Assembly (NCBI GenBank): GCA_039105265.1
Contig: JAPFFF010000005.1
Coordinates: 2,403,501-2,467,500, forward strand
DNA from: Tritrichomonas musculus
Lineage: Eukaryota > Parabasalia > Tritrichomonadida > Tritrichomonadidae
Direction of reading: 5' to 3'
Length of the DNA stretch: 64,000 bases
A model generated the notes under the pieces. It saw only the letters and a list, made by a program, of their open reading frames with translations, was not told where the DNA came from and searched no databases. Position 1 is the stretch's first letter. Each line of letters opens with the position of its first letter. Shown one piece after another: positions 27,148 through 38,500 of this stretch. Made by a program: the position numbers and the translations under genes.

Positions 27148-30100
27148 ATGACTGCAATCATAACAAAACAAAATGCTTTTGATAAAGCATTTATTAGTGG
27201 ATACAATACAGGTGGAAACGGGGAATTTGATAATATTCATGTTAAACAAGATGCTATAATAGACGGCAATCTAATAGTTAAAAATAATAATATCATTGAT
27301 GTATTATCACAAACATCACAAATATTGGATGACCACGATAATAGAATAACAACACTAGAAAATAAACCTGATTCACAGAGTGATTTAGAATATGTAGATG
27401 GCTTTGATAAATTCATAATAGATGTTAAAACATTATCTAAAAAAGAAACAAATGATTGTAATATATTGGAAATCGCTTATGATTTACCAAAAACATATTC
27501 AGGAAATGCATTCGCAATTACTACATCATTAGGTTCAGGAATAATATCATTTGCAAATAATAAATTTACTAATCCTCGCATTGATTATTCTGATGGACAA
27601 TATGTTGTATCTTATATTGAAAATGATGATTATGCGAGATTATATATGAGGAAAGATATTTTAAGCGATCCATTTGACTTGTTCACAAAAGGATTCATAA
27701 GAATAACATTTATTGCTCCAATTAAACAGACTATTAATAAAAAAGACAACAAAATAATAAACTTTAAATGTAATACTATAGATGCAGATAATTGTTTTAA
27801 ATTATTTAGATCTCCATTACCAGATTTCTATGAAATAAAGTCAATATCACAAGATGACAATTATTATATCGCTTATTGGGGCTATGATGAAGGAACAGAA
27901 GAATTTAACACACTTATTGATGGACAAACATTTGAATTCAATGATGAAGTATTTGGCACAACATTTAAGCTTACAAAGAAAGGAGATACATGGATTGGAA
28001 ACAATTATTGTGTACATATTCCGGAATCATTAAAGTTAATACAAAATAGCGATAATGAAGCTAGAATAACAATAGCTAAAAATGATGCTAATAAATTCAC
28101 TTTATCACATCTTGTTAAATTCCATTCAGACAAGAACGCATTAACATTTCTCATTAATGAAGGATTATTGAAAATAAACAAAGGAAAACTAGATTATGCA
28201 GGTGAAAATGATAAAGAATGGTGGATAGATATCGTTTGTGAGTTCGATAGTGGAGGACAATGGGTTGGAGGTGATTATATTGCAACATTAGCGCTAAACG
28301 GGAAAATATATGAAATAAAAGTTAATGTAGATGCAACAATTGATTCACCCCATTTTAAAGTAAATACCAATAATTATTTTGAATATATTGGATATCATCA
28401 TGAAGAAAAATTGATTAACAATAAAGGGATTAAATTATTTATGTCCACTAATCCAAATCTTATATTTAAAATCGCAGATGTAGAATATTATGGTGAAAAT
28501 ACATTTGAATATCTCAATGGATGTGGTTATTATAATGTTGTTCCTAAACCTGAATCATGCACGACTCTTTTTACAAACTATAATATTCAAACATCTGGTG
28601 TGGTAATTGGGGAAAACATTGAGAGTCATATGTTTGTGTTAAATTCTTTAGGGAATACAGTTGATGTTGCACTAAATGATATATCTCAATTACAAAATTA
28701 TTGTAAACAATTAGAATCACAAATAGAAAGTATGTCAAATAAAGTTAACTGGTTTGATATTTTACAAGGTATTGTTGATATTGGTACCATGTTAATAGGA
28801 TTCGGTCCAGGATTAATGCGAATAGGTGCTGCAGGAATAGAATCATTAAGTAGACTCTCTTTTGCTAAATCAACTGTGAAAGAAATAGAATATGTTGATG
28901 AAATAATACATGATGTTGACGTTTTATCACCTAGCGTTATTGAGAAACAACTAGATTTTGCATCAGAGACAACAATAATTGGCAGCTCAAATAATTGCTA
29001 TAAATACTACTTATTTGAGCTCAAAAGTGAATCTAAAATAGATGTATCATTTATAGTTGATTCAGAAGGAGAAGTGATTAGTATTAACAATTATGATGTA
29101 GATTCTGATGGAAATATTGTTGCCGTAAATTCTGTAATTGGCAGAGCCAACTTTGCCGGAGGACAAATTGCTTGTAATTTAATATATGAATATCCCTATT
29201 TAATGGTATTTTCTAAAAATAAGCCATCAAATGTTTCATATAAATATATCCCTAAATCGAAGTCAAATATGTTAGCATTAGGGGAAACATTAACGAATAA
29301 TCAATTATTATCAGCAGCTGCAACAAAAAAATTAATTGAGAATCATAAGCAAAAGATGTTAAGTGAAATCCCTACTGTTGATTTATCAAATTATGCATTA
29401 AAATCTGATATTCCAGAAATAATTGATAAAAAAATTACTTTCAATCAAGAATTAGAATTAACTTATGATGGAGGCAATGGTATTAATACTCTTTCGGTTC
29501 TTTATACTAATGCAAGTCAATATTTTGAAAACTGGAAAAAATATGGAATGTTATTTGATGGATATGATAAAACTGATGAAAATATTAAATATCAAGGAAT
29601 ATTCACTATATCAAGTATTAATAATAATAATTATATTTTAAATAATGGCGTTCAAAATATAACATTAACATTAGAAATGAGTACAGGTTGTGGAGTTGTT
29701 TATGATTTTGATAACCAACATAGAATCAATGTAATAAGTTGTTTTATTGCAAATGAAGATTATGATGAAACAAACTTAAACAGTGTTGTTAATCTTGCAT
29801 TTCTCCAAGATAAATATGCTTTGACAACAGAGTTGGCCCTTGCTATTGAGCAAGTGAAAAGTGAATTGACCCGTGCTATTGAGCAAGTAAAAACAGAAAT
29901 TCCAGAACCAGTTGATTTGACTAAATATGTAGCAAAAAATGATGATGGTTCATTAACAATTAATACAAATAATAATAGAGTTTCTACGCTTAATTTACAA
30001 AATAAAACTGATATTGATATTATGTTAGGGGATGAGACAGAAAATTATATGAAGATTAGATATAGAAAAATATTAAAAATGTTATTCTTGTATTACAAAA

Positions 30101-31167
30101 ATCTTGAACTTTTTAAAATAACTGCTAATGATGATGTTAGCCAAAGCTATATTCTTATAAATAGTTTATTGGAATTAAATAATGAACTATACATTAATAG
30201 AAATAATAATGCTACTTTAGTTGAAATGTTTTCAAATGCTAATATTGCATCAATAAAATTTGGCACAAATTTATCTAATTTATGTGAAGTAATTCAAGAA
30301 TTAACTAACGATAAACCTACAACAAGTATAAGAATAAATGATAGCAATATATTATCATTTATTAAAGATTCAACAAATAAAATAAAAGTTAATGCTGATT
30401 TATATAAAAATGATGATAAATATTTAACGGAATCAGAATGTGATAATAAATATGTAGCAAAAAACGATGATGGTTCATTATCAATTTATAATAGTGAATG
30501 TACCGATAAAAAACCAACAAATATTAATTTCGGAAAAGATGAAACAGATAAAGCAACATTAAGATATTATGATGATAATATTTCAAAATGTTGTGATTTG
30601 TTAGTGAATGATGTTGTTATTATGGGCATTGATAAATCAAATAATAAAACAACAACATACTTTTTTAGTAGATTAAGTATAAATAATGATTTATTTGTAA
30701 AAGGAAATATATATAAAAATGATGATAAATATTTAACGGAATCAGAATGTGATGGAAAATATATAGCAAAAAATAATAATGGTTCATTATCGGTTAATAG
30801 TACCGAAAGTTATATTGCAAATTTCTTTAGTTCTGTTGATGCAAATTTTGATGCTTCAATTAGATTTGGTTATGATTCAAAATATAATACTACATTTAAT
30901 TATAGTTCATCAAAAGTTGCTGATAGTGGGAATTTGGATATATATGTTGATGGTTATAAATTTCAATCTTTTCAAATGTTTGGTACTGCAAGAAATACAA
31001 AAATTGATTCTAATTTAAATGTTAACGGCAAAATAACATCAAATGGTTCAAATACGATTACTCATTATGCGCCAATTGAAGCTGGTGAAATATTGAAGAT
31101 TAGGCACTTTGGAAACCTGTATTTATGTCTGGTCATGTGTATAAAAATGATAATGGTTCATTCGTGA
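27148..31167 (+). CDS. Polinton long fibre-like protein
   Basis: A 1339-residue, beta-rich, Asn/Asp-rich product. There is a hydrophobic, helical stretch (about residues 540-575, TMLIGFGPGLMRIGAAGIES) in the middle, a probable coiled coil before it (SQLQNYCKQLESQIESM) and another at about 890-930. The C-terminal third carries spaced copies of a unit with YLTESECD and KYVAKNDDGSL, the kind of repeat seen in trimeric phage and viral fibres. A surface attachment or tail fibre role is my inference. The C-terminal copies are near-identical at DNA level. Confidence 0.6.
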   Translation: MTAIITKQNAFDKAFISGYNTGGNGEFDNIHVKQDAIIDGNLIVKNNNIIDVLSQTSQILDDHDNRITTLENKPDSQSDLEYVDGFDKFIIDVKTLSKKETNDCNILEIAYDLPKTYSGNAFAITTSLGSGIISFANNKFTNPRIDYSDGQYVVSYIENDDYARLYMRKDILSDPFDLFTKGFIRITFIAPIKQTINKKDNKIINFKCNTIDADNCFKLFRSPLPDFYEIKSISQDDNYYIAYWGYDEGTEEFNTLIDGQTFEFNDEVFGTTFKLTKKGDTWIGNNYCVHIPESLKLIQNSDNEARITIAKNDANKFTLSHLVKFHSDKNALTFLINEGLLKINKGKLDYAGENDKEWWIDIVCEFDSGGQWVGGDYIATLALNGKIYEIKVNVDATIDSPHFKVNTNNYFEYIGYHHEEKLINNKGIKLFMSTNPNLIFKIADVEYYGENTFEYLNGCGYYNVVPKPESCTTLFTNYNIQTSGVVIGENIESHMFVLNSLGNTVDVALNDISQLQNYCKQLESQIESMSNKVNWFDILQGIVDIGTMLIGFGPGLMRIGAAGIESLSRLSFAKSTVKEIEYVDEIIHDVDVLSPSVIEKQLDFASETTIIGSSNNCYKYYLFELKSESKIDVSFIVDSEGEVISINNYDVDSDGNIVAVNSVIGRANFAGGQIACNLIYEYPYLMVFSKNKPSNVSYKYIPKSKSNMLALGETLTNNQLLSAAATKKLIENHKQKMLSEIPTVDLSNYALKSDIPEIIDKKITFNQELELTYDGGNGINTLSVLYTNASQYFENWKKYGMLFDGYDKTDENIKYQGIFTISSINNNNYILNNGVQNITLTLEMSTGCGVVYDFDNQHRINVISCFIANEDYDETNLNSVVNLAFLQDKYALTTELALAIEQVKSELTRAIEQVKTEIPEPVDLTKYVAKNDDGSLTINTNNNRVSTLNLQNKTDIDIMLGDETENYMKIRYRKILKMLFLYYKNLELFKITANDDVSQSYILINSLLELNNELYINRNNNATLVEMFSNANIASIKFGTNLSNLCEVIQELTNDKPTTSIRINDSNILSFIKDSTNKIKVNADLYKNDDKYLTESECDNKYVAKNDDGSLSIYNSECTDKKPTNINFGKDETDKATLRYYDDNISKCCDLLVNDVVIMGIDKSNNKTTTYFFSRLSINNDLFVKGNIYKNDDKYLTESECDGKYIAKNNNGSLSVNSTESYIANFFSSVDANFDASIRFGYDSKYNTTFNYSSSKVADSGNLDIYVDGYKFQSFQMFGTARNTKIDSNLNVNGKITSNGSNTITHYAPIEAGEILKIRHFGNLYLCLVMCIKMIMVHS
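30402..30794 (+). repeat. Direct repeats within the fibre-like gene
   Basis: About 84-bp copies at 30402-30485 and 30711-30794, spaced about 309 bp, encode YKNDDKYLTESECD followed by KYxAKNxxGSLS. A weaker relative is at about 29925-29960. The unit matches the repeat expected of a fibre shaft. Confidence 0.75.
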
Positions 31168-31469
31168 GTTCTACTGCAACAGATTCAGTTGATTGCATTA
31201 GTAGTGTTAAAATAAATGGTTCATGGAAAGAATATATTGGTGTAATCACTAGTATTGATAAAGAAAAAAATAACATTACATTCGCTACACATGGAGACTA
31301 TTTATTTTATGTTGATGATGCTAATTTATATGCAATAGGTGATGTGATTCTATATGATGGAAGAATATTGGATGAAGATTATGCATTAACATTAAAGATT
31401 CAACAAAGTATTGTAGGAAAAGTGAGTGCAAAAATAAATGAACATATGTTAGCGTTATTCAAAGCGTAG
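31125..31469 (+). CDS. Polinton hypothetical protein, 114 aa
   Basis: A short beta-rich product (SVKINGSWKEYIGVITSIDK; FATHGDYLFYVDDANLYAIG) that overlaps the 3' end of the long fibre-like gene in another frame. It resembles the C-terminal or collar portions of viral fibres, but I do not recognise it with confidence. Confidence 0.45.
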   Translation: MSGHVYKNDNGSFVSSTATDSVDCISSVKINGSWKEYIGVITSIDKEKNNITFATHGDYLFYVDDANLYAIGDVILYDGRILDEDYALTLKIQQSIVGKVSAKINEHMLALFKA

Positions 31470-32830
31470 CTTTGCATAGAGCACGTTTACGCGCGCATAT
31501 TCAAAGCTTAAATGGCTATCTTTAAACTTATCCCATACTTTTTAAACTCTGTATAAACATTATTATAAGCATATTTTAATTCCTCTTAATGATGCGTTTT
31601 TGCCCGACCATTTATAAAAAAAAAAATTTGCCCAAAATATAACCACATTTTTTAAAATTTTCTTTTCAAAAAAAGGTTTATTCGCTATATTTATATTTTT
31701 TTTTGATTAAAAATTTTACCAAACTAGTATAAAATAGGAAAATAATAATTAATCATTAAGAATTATTCAAATTATTTCATTTTTATATGAGAATTGTCGA
31801 AATGCTTTTCATAAAAAATGTAAACTTAGTAATATTTTGAAGTAAAAAGCATTATTACATAATATATTTGGTATTCAAATTAAATTTTGTGAAAAATATT
31901 TTTATGAATTTAATATAAATCAAAAAGTTAAATTATTTTCATCATTAAAGAAGTAAATAAGTATATTTATCTTCATTTATTTCTACAATTTAATATTTTG
32001 TTATTCTTTTTTCATTTTTGATTGTAAAAAAAGCAAACAAATCTGGAAAAAAATTTCAAAGAACACATTCAAAAAATTGAGGGCCGAATTTCTTTTAAAT
32101 CTAATAGAGTATATTAGAGGGCTCATATTATGATATCCTTTTTAAATAAACACATCAAATTGGGTCTCAAAATAATCATCACAATGTGAATATCATAATG
32201 ATGGTGGTTAAAAATGACATAACAGTTTTTAACATATGATATTTTATATTTTTTATAGGATAATCTGAATCATTTTAATTTTAATATATTTGATAAACAT
32301 ATTCTTAGTAATTGTCATAAATTTATAAATTTATAAATAAAAAAAAAGAATAAAGGAATAATATTCAAATATTACTTCTTTCAATATAAAGTATAGGAAT
32401 AACCAGTTCTTGAATTAGAAATATATAGCTTATAAATGCTCTTCTGAGCTTTTTTACTGTATTTTGGAGCTTCTTATTGTTATATCCCGATTTAATTATT
32501 ATTGATTCAGATGATTGCAATAAACAGCTTCTAAATCACAGTAAAAAAAGCTCCAAAAAGCATTTCCGAGCTTATTTGAGGTACTTTAAGAAAATAAATG
32601 CATATTTTAACATTATTAATTATAAAAAAGCCTGGGCAAAAAGGTTAATTTATTTGACCACATTTGACCTTATGAAAGTGTGCAGTACTGCCCAGCATGT
32701 AAACTATTGAAATTCTTTCAAATTTTGAATGATGGGCATGGGCGCCCATGCCCAAAAATTTCAAAGGTTTAATGCCCAATATAAACAATTCAATTTTTAC
32801 ATATATAATATAAAATTTAGATATTTTTTT
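31470..32830. other. Non-coding gap in the Polinton
   Basis: About 1.36 kb without a supported gene. It holds an imperfect stem-loop (arms about 32430-32480 and 32515-32580) and a perfect 20-bp GC-rich palindrome, GGGCATGGGCGCCCATGCCC, at 32734-32753, flanked by several TGCCC/GGGCA words. It may contain one or more small inserted elements whose ends I could not fix. Confidence 0.5.
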
Positions 32831-33544
32831 TTAATTAAAAAAATATTTAAAAGTAAAATTTATACACATTATCAATTCAAAAAAAGTTAATATATTTATA
32901 TAAAAAAATGCATTGCCCATGTGGGCAGGGCAGATTTTTTTAATGCCATGCATAATTGGGCAGTGGGCAACATCCTTAAATTCCTCTGATTTACCATCTT
33001 TTGTTATTAATATTTTATCGATTTTGATAAATTTTGAAACACTAACTGCACAACATCCAGGTTCATCATCTTCTAAAACAAAATCAACTTTATCACATCC
33101 AGTTAACAACTTTATCATATTCATTAATAGAGTTGATTTGCACACAACATAAGAGTTAATCCTTAAAGGGTTATCAGCATACATTTCAACTAACATTTCT
33201 AAAAATCTATTTTTTTGTTCAAGTGTATCCAGCTCATTTCCTAAGTCTGTTAAACCTCTGTCTCGGGTAATGTTGTTTGTTGGAGGTGTGTATTGAGAAG
33301 CATATTGTTGCTGTGTCGTCTGTGTAGTCATAGTCTGTGTAAGCATAGTTGGGGGAGGCATAGGAAAATTTACATTATTAGGAATCTGAGGATATGCCAC
33401 AGGTGGTATACTCTTATTGGGAGATACTTTAATTTCGATATTAGTGTTTGGTTCTTGTTTATCACTTGCATCATTCTCACTTGATAATATTCTTGCTTGA
33501 CGTAAAGTATTAGACATTTTATAAAAAAATAAAGGTTTATTCAT
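32831..33544 (-). CDS. Polinton hypothetical protein, 237 aa
   Basis: An unrecognised product with a Pro/Thr/Gln-rich, apparently disordered N-terminal half (IPPVAYPQIPNNVNFPMPPP) and a more globular C-terminal part (LEMLVEMYADNPLRINSYVV; KVDFVLEDDEPGCCAVS). The start at 33544 overlaps the stop of the preceding small gene by four bases; a later ATG (MSNTLRQ, 33517) is an alternative. Its role is unknown. Confidence 0.5.
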   Translation of the reverse strand: MNKPLFFYKMSNTLRQARILSSENDASDKQEPNTNIEIKVSPNKSIPPVAYPQIPNNVNFPMPPPTMLTQTMTTQTTQQQYASQYTPPTNNITRDRGLTDLGNELDTLEQKNRFLEMLVEMYADNPLRINSYVVCKSTLLMNMIKLLTGCDKVDFVLEDDEPGCCAVSVSKFIKIDKILITKDGKSEEFKDVAHCPIMHGIKKICPAHMGNAFFYINILTFFELIMCINFTFKYFFN

Positions 33545-33786
33545 AATGTATAAAGATTGTTAATAGCTCTATTTAACAAATTTCTGACCTTCATATTATA
33601 TTCATATTTGCGTTGAATCTTATTACGTTTTGCTATTTTTTTTGGATCAATTGGCATAGGTTCCTTTAATATTTTTCGATAATATTGAAGACGTGATTTG
33701 ATTTGTTTAAGTGTTGATGATGCAAATGTTTTTCTTTCGTGCCATTGTTTAAGAGGTGGTAGTGTGAGGCAATCTTGCTGGCTCAT
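33541..33786 (-). CDS. Polinton small basic protein, 81 aa
   Basis: A Lys/Arg-rich product (KQIKSRLQYYRKILKEPMPI; KKIAKRNKIQRKYEYNMKVR), perhaps nucleic-acid binding. It is divergent from the integrase gene with 17 bases between the two ATGs and is followed by the 237-residue gene on its own strand with a 4-base overlap. No family recognised. Confidence 0.5.
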   Translation of the reverse strand: MSQQDCLTLPPLKQWHERKTFASSTLKQIKSRLQYYRKILKEPMPIDPKKIAKRNKIQRKYEYNMKVRNLLNRAINNLYTL

Positions 33787-33803
33787 TTAATACTAAATAA
33801 AAA

Positions 33804-35509
33804 ATGAATACGAGTAATTTACTTTATAATAACAGGGATAAAATAATAAATGCTATAATAAATGAACAGAGATACAAAGATGATATAGCAGATATTGAAG
33901 GAAATAATGATTTTATCTTTATTTACAATACAGTTAGAAAACGGATATGTAGAGAAATACATGACACATTAACTGAAGATTTTCATTATAAACATGATAC
34001 TTGGGATTATAGAAATATTACATATTATTATGGCAAAATATTTACAGAAAATGATAATATACAAATAAGGAATTTTATATCAATTAACTACAAAGAAATT
34101 CATGAAAAATTACTTGATAGTATAGCATATCAGAGGCATAAAAACTATATGAATACATATCAAAAGTGTAAAAATAGATTATTCGAAAAACTGAATAACA
34201 AACAAAAATATACTATAAGTCAAGCACGTTCATTGTTATCAGAAAATAATAAACTCCCAATAAACGAAGATGATTTTAGAAGATTATATGATATATTTGT
34301 TGGAGAATGGAATAAAAGACAAGAATCTGAGACACCTCAAAGACACATATTAAGAGACACATTCACTGACAAACTAAATGATTTTGTCGTATTTAATCAT
34401 GAGAGATTATTAAATAAAGATGAATTCGCTAGAGTTAGCAAAATTGGGGACAAACATCATTATCATTAGATGAATGGTATGATAGATATGTTAACAAATT
34501 TTATTATCAGCCAACAACGCATACTACCTATACTATTCCAGAAGAGCAAAATTATATTGGATTTAAATCAGCTAATAAGGTTAGAGTATTACAAAGCATA
34601 TTTCCTGGTAAGAAGGTTAATATATCTGAACATACATCATATTTCCCATTAAAATCAAATAAAAAGTATCAATTGCATAAAGTATCATCGAGATATTCAT
34701 ATATTATTGATTTGATGTTTGTAGATAAACTGTGTTATCTTGTTATGATAAACGTTAACACAAGATATTTATATGTTGAATTAGTGAACCAAATTTTGTT
34801 TGACAATGACTCAGAAAATAGTGAGAAAAGACAACGCTTTGCAAAATATGAAAAATCAGCTGATAACTATTTAAAGACACTCGAAAAAATAATAAAATCA
34901 GATGTTATCATTAAGCATTTAACATTTGATGGAGAAGGTTCGTTTAACTCGAGAAAGGCACATAATTATTATAATTCTCATGGTATTCATTGGAGAACTG
35001 CACCAAGAATGAAAATGGGTAATTATCCAGATTTTATGAAACGTGAGCAGAAACAAACAAAAACTGACCCTATGCATAGTTCATTAGGGTTGATTGATAG
35101 AGTTATTAGAACATTAAGAGATATGGCTTATAACATGAGAGTAGGAATTATTACACCATCTATTATGAATGAATTAGTGAGACAGTATAATATTGCACCA
35201 CATAAAACATTATCTAAATATGCTGGCAAAAGCGTATCACCAAAGATGGTCCAAGAAGATAAAGAACTTGAATCATATATTGTTATGAATATATGCAAAG
35301 AGAACTATAATATTATGATGAGTGATGAATTTTATTTAAATAAAGGTATTAGTGTTAAACTGTATAATGAAAAGGATGGAATGATGAAAAGAAGGACAAA
35401 TGTGCAACCAGGTAAATATAAAGTTATTGGGTTTTCTAATGGATTATATAGAGTTGTTGATGAAAAAAATAATATTCAATCAATACCACGTTTTAAACTG
35501 GCAACGTAG
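33804..35509 (+). CDS. Polinton retroviral-type (rve) integrase
   Basis: The region encodes a DDE integrase of the kind shared by Polintons and LTR elements, which inserts the element's DNA. The core has Asp in YIIDLMFVDKLCYLVM, Asp in HLTFDGEGSFNSRKAHNYY, and the third catalytic region in SSLGLIDRVIRTLRDM, followed by the QYNIAPHKTLSKYAGKSVSP segment typical of this family. The C-terminal end (GKYKVIGFSNGLYRVVDEKN) resembles a small beta-barrel or chromodomain-like fold. The gene ends tail to tail with the polymerase, overlapping it by 17 bases. It belongs to a fossil element and looks broken. Confidence 0.8.
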
Positions 35510-38500
35510 TTGACCCTTGCAAGGCAAGTGGATGCTTAAAATATTCATCAATATTACCTTCAGTATAATCAGTTTTTATACATCTTTCTAATTTTTTTCT
35601 AGTGGATACGGTCATATTTTTGTTCATATCGAAACATGGTTGACCTTTTGCTAAATCAAATGTTATAGAGTTTCCATTATATAACGATTCATATAATTTC
35701 ATAACATCTCCATTAAAATCTTCATTATATTTGAATTTAATAGAATTTTGTGTAAGTCCTTTACCACGAATCATATATGCTATATCACCTGTGGAATCTT
35801 GTAGTTTATCAATATACATCTTTTTCATCAAAAAGTTTGATTCAATTGCTTGAGGCATTTCTTTGTGGCCATTTATTTCTGGGAAATCTGAGTGGAATTG
35901 GCCAAGATTTTTACCGATGAGTTCTCTATTATATTTATCTCTAAATGCTTTCTCTAATTTTGGTAAATCAGCGGATTCTACATGCATGCTATCTGTATCT
36001 TGGTAATAAATGTGGCATCCTATATCAAAAGCTAAGCACATTACTTCATTCATGATTCTCTTAGACATAGACAAAACTTGAATACCTAACAATGAAAAAT
36101 TAAAATGTTTATCTATTTGTTTTAGAGTCTTAACTGCGTGGATGTTAGAGTTGTTCAATTGAATATCTTCAACTATTTTATTATAATTCTTCTGCCAAAA
36201 TTTATCTAATTCATCTCCTTCACGTAAATATTTATAATCTTTCTCAACTGGTTTCTCAATTGTTTTACCATAGCATGAATTCATAATAAGTTTATAGAGA
36301 TTTTGTAATTGATTATTTTGCTTTTTATATTCAAGTCTTTTATTGAAGATATCACTGATACAATCTCTTATTCTATAATCTTTTTTACCATCCCAATAGT
36401 ATCCACGTAAAATGTTAAACTCAATCTTTTGAAACTCTATGTAATCCTCTAATGTGATATTATCAACAATCATTTTTATTGATTCACCTTTGGGTAGATA
36501 GTCGTTGTTTTTATTTAACCCATTTATCTTTTGAACAATCAATGGAAATGGATAATGTTTATTTATTTTTGTTATCTCAATTTCTACAATATATGCGGAT
36601 TGTTTAGATAGAAACTCTAGGTTTAATTGTTCTGGTTGAATCACTTTAGGTTTTCCTCTAACAGTGTACAATCTTTTCATTGCAGATGGATATAAACTAA
36701 CTGCATCAAAATCACAGAGATTCTTTTTTGTATGCCACTTTTTATTATAAGCAGTCATGCATCTACCACCATATATTGCTTTTGAACAGAAATGCCTAAC
36801 ATGTCCACCTAATTTATAAAGATTTCCATTAGGATAATATACTTTTTGGTTAAACACTTCATTTGCAAGAGATGATATACTAATAAATTTATAAAGGTTA
36901 ATATTAAAATTTTCTTTAAATCCTTCACGCAATTTTTCAAATCCAATTCTCAAAATATTAACATCTTGTTGGCAATAGAATTCAGCATATTTGTACATAT
37001 CAAAGTGTTTTTCGTCTATTCTGCATCCTTCAATCTTATCGATATTGGAGTTAAATAAAATATAATCTTCATCAGTCCACTGTTTATCTTCATTTAAGCC
37101 TGCTTCACTTATTGTGCCAATGGCTATGCCAGAGTCAACTCCGTTGCCAATATTTGTTTTTAGTCTTTCTAGTGTAAAATATTTATATGGAAATATCTCT
37201 TTTTGAACTCCATCTATATTAAACATAGATGGTAATTGTGATAATTTGCATGATAATATTGGTAATGAATCTCTAAGATGAATCGTTTTATTATTATATT
37301 TTATATCTGCCATCATGGTTTTTGAACCTTTTATGATAGATTTACATAAGCCAAAGTTTGCAAGCATTCTAATATCATACGCTAAATTATGGAAATACAC
37401 AACTGATTCATCATCTAGATAATCTAATAATTGTTTATTACAATCTTCACCTTTAAAACATTTTTTGTGATTTCCATTTGCACTATGTACGACACACATA
37501 TAAGGCTTGTGAATACTAGTACTAACATCTGCTTCAAAATCTGCATACCAATAACTTTTTTCTCCATCTTTTTTATTAATCTTTTTCTTAGGTTGTTCTA
37601 TTAATTTTGTGCATTGTTCATCATTATAATCAAGGTCAATAAGGTCAATATTACTGTCTACATCTTTATAGAATATTGTGTTTAAAATCTTATATTGTCC
37701 AAATGTTATAGGTGAAAAATAATTGTTCTTCATTAAAATACGTACTAAGTCAGAAGAGTTAATAAAATATCGAGCTTTAATCCAGTGGTCTTGCTTATAT
37801 TCTTTGTTATATTTGTCCTCTGTGCACTCACATAAATGATTAATATAATATGTACTAAAAGGTGTTTTCTCTTCAATGAAATAATGTTTATTGAATACAT
37901 TCATTGTATGTGTTCTATTTGGCTCAGCATTTTCAATACCTAAATAATATTTATCTTTGCTATTTTTTTGAGACCTAACAGAGCGTTTCTTATTTTTGCC
38001 ATTTGCATCTTCATCTATGAATGATAATTTAATATGCAGTTTGAACTCCATACATAATTCATTTAGTGATTTTTGTGAGAGATATCGTGTGTTAATTCTT
38101 AATCGCATTTTATTTAGTGTAGCATCATCATAACATCCAGTTTGTTGTAAAGCATAAATAAAACAGCAATCATCTAATTCTTTTCTTTGTTTACCTTTTT
38201 TGTTTACTAGAGATGTGAATATTTGTAATTTTTTAAGATATTTTATAACATTTAACGGACAATTCTTATTTACTAAATATTGAAAGAAACTACCTCCAAC
38301 GTCGTTGTAAACGAGTTTGCCGGATGGCAAATCCTTATTAGCTTTAAAGTCTTTAAATTCATTAAATCTGACAGCACTAAATAAACTCCATTCTGGTATC
38401 TTTTCTGCACCTTCTTCATAAAAATATTCTGGCACAACATTCTCAATATCAAATATAAAGTGATTTTCGGTAAGATTATTCATTAATTGTTTATATACTT

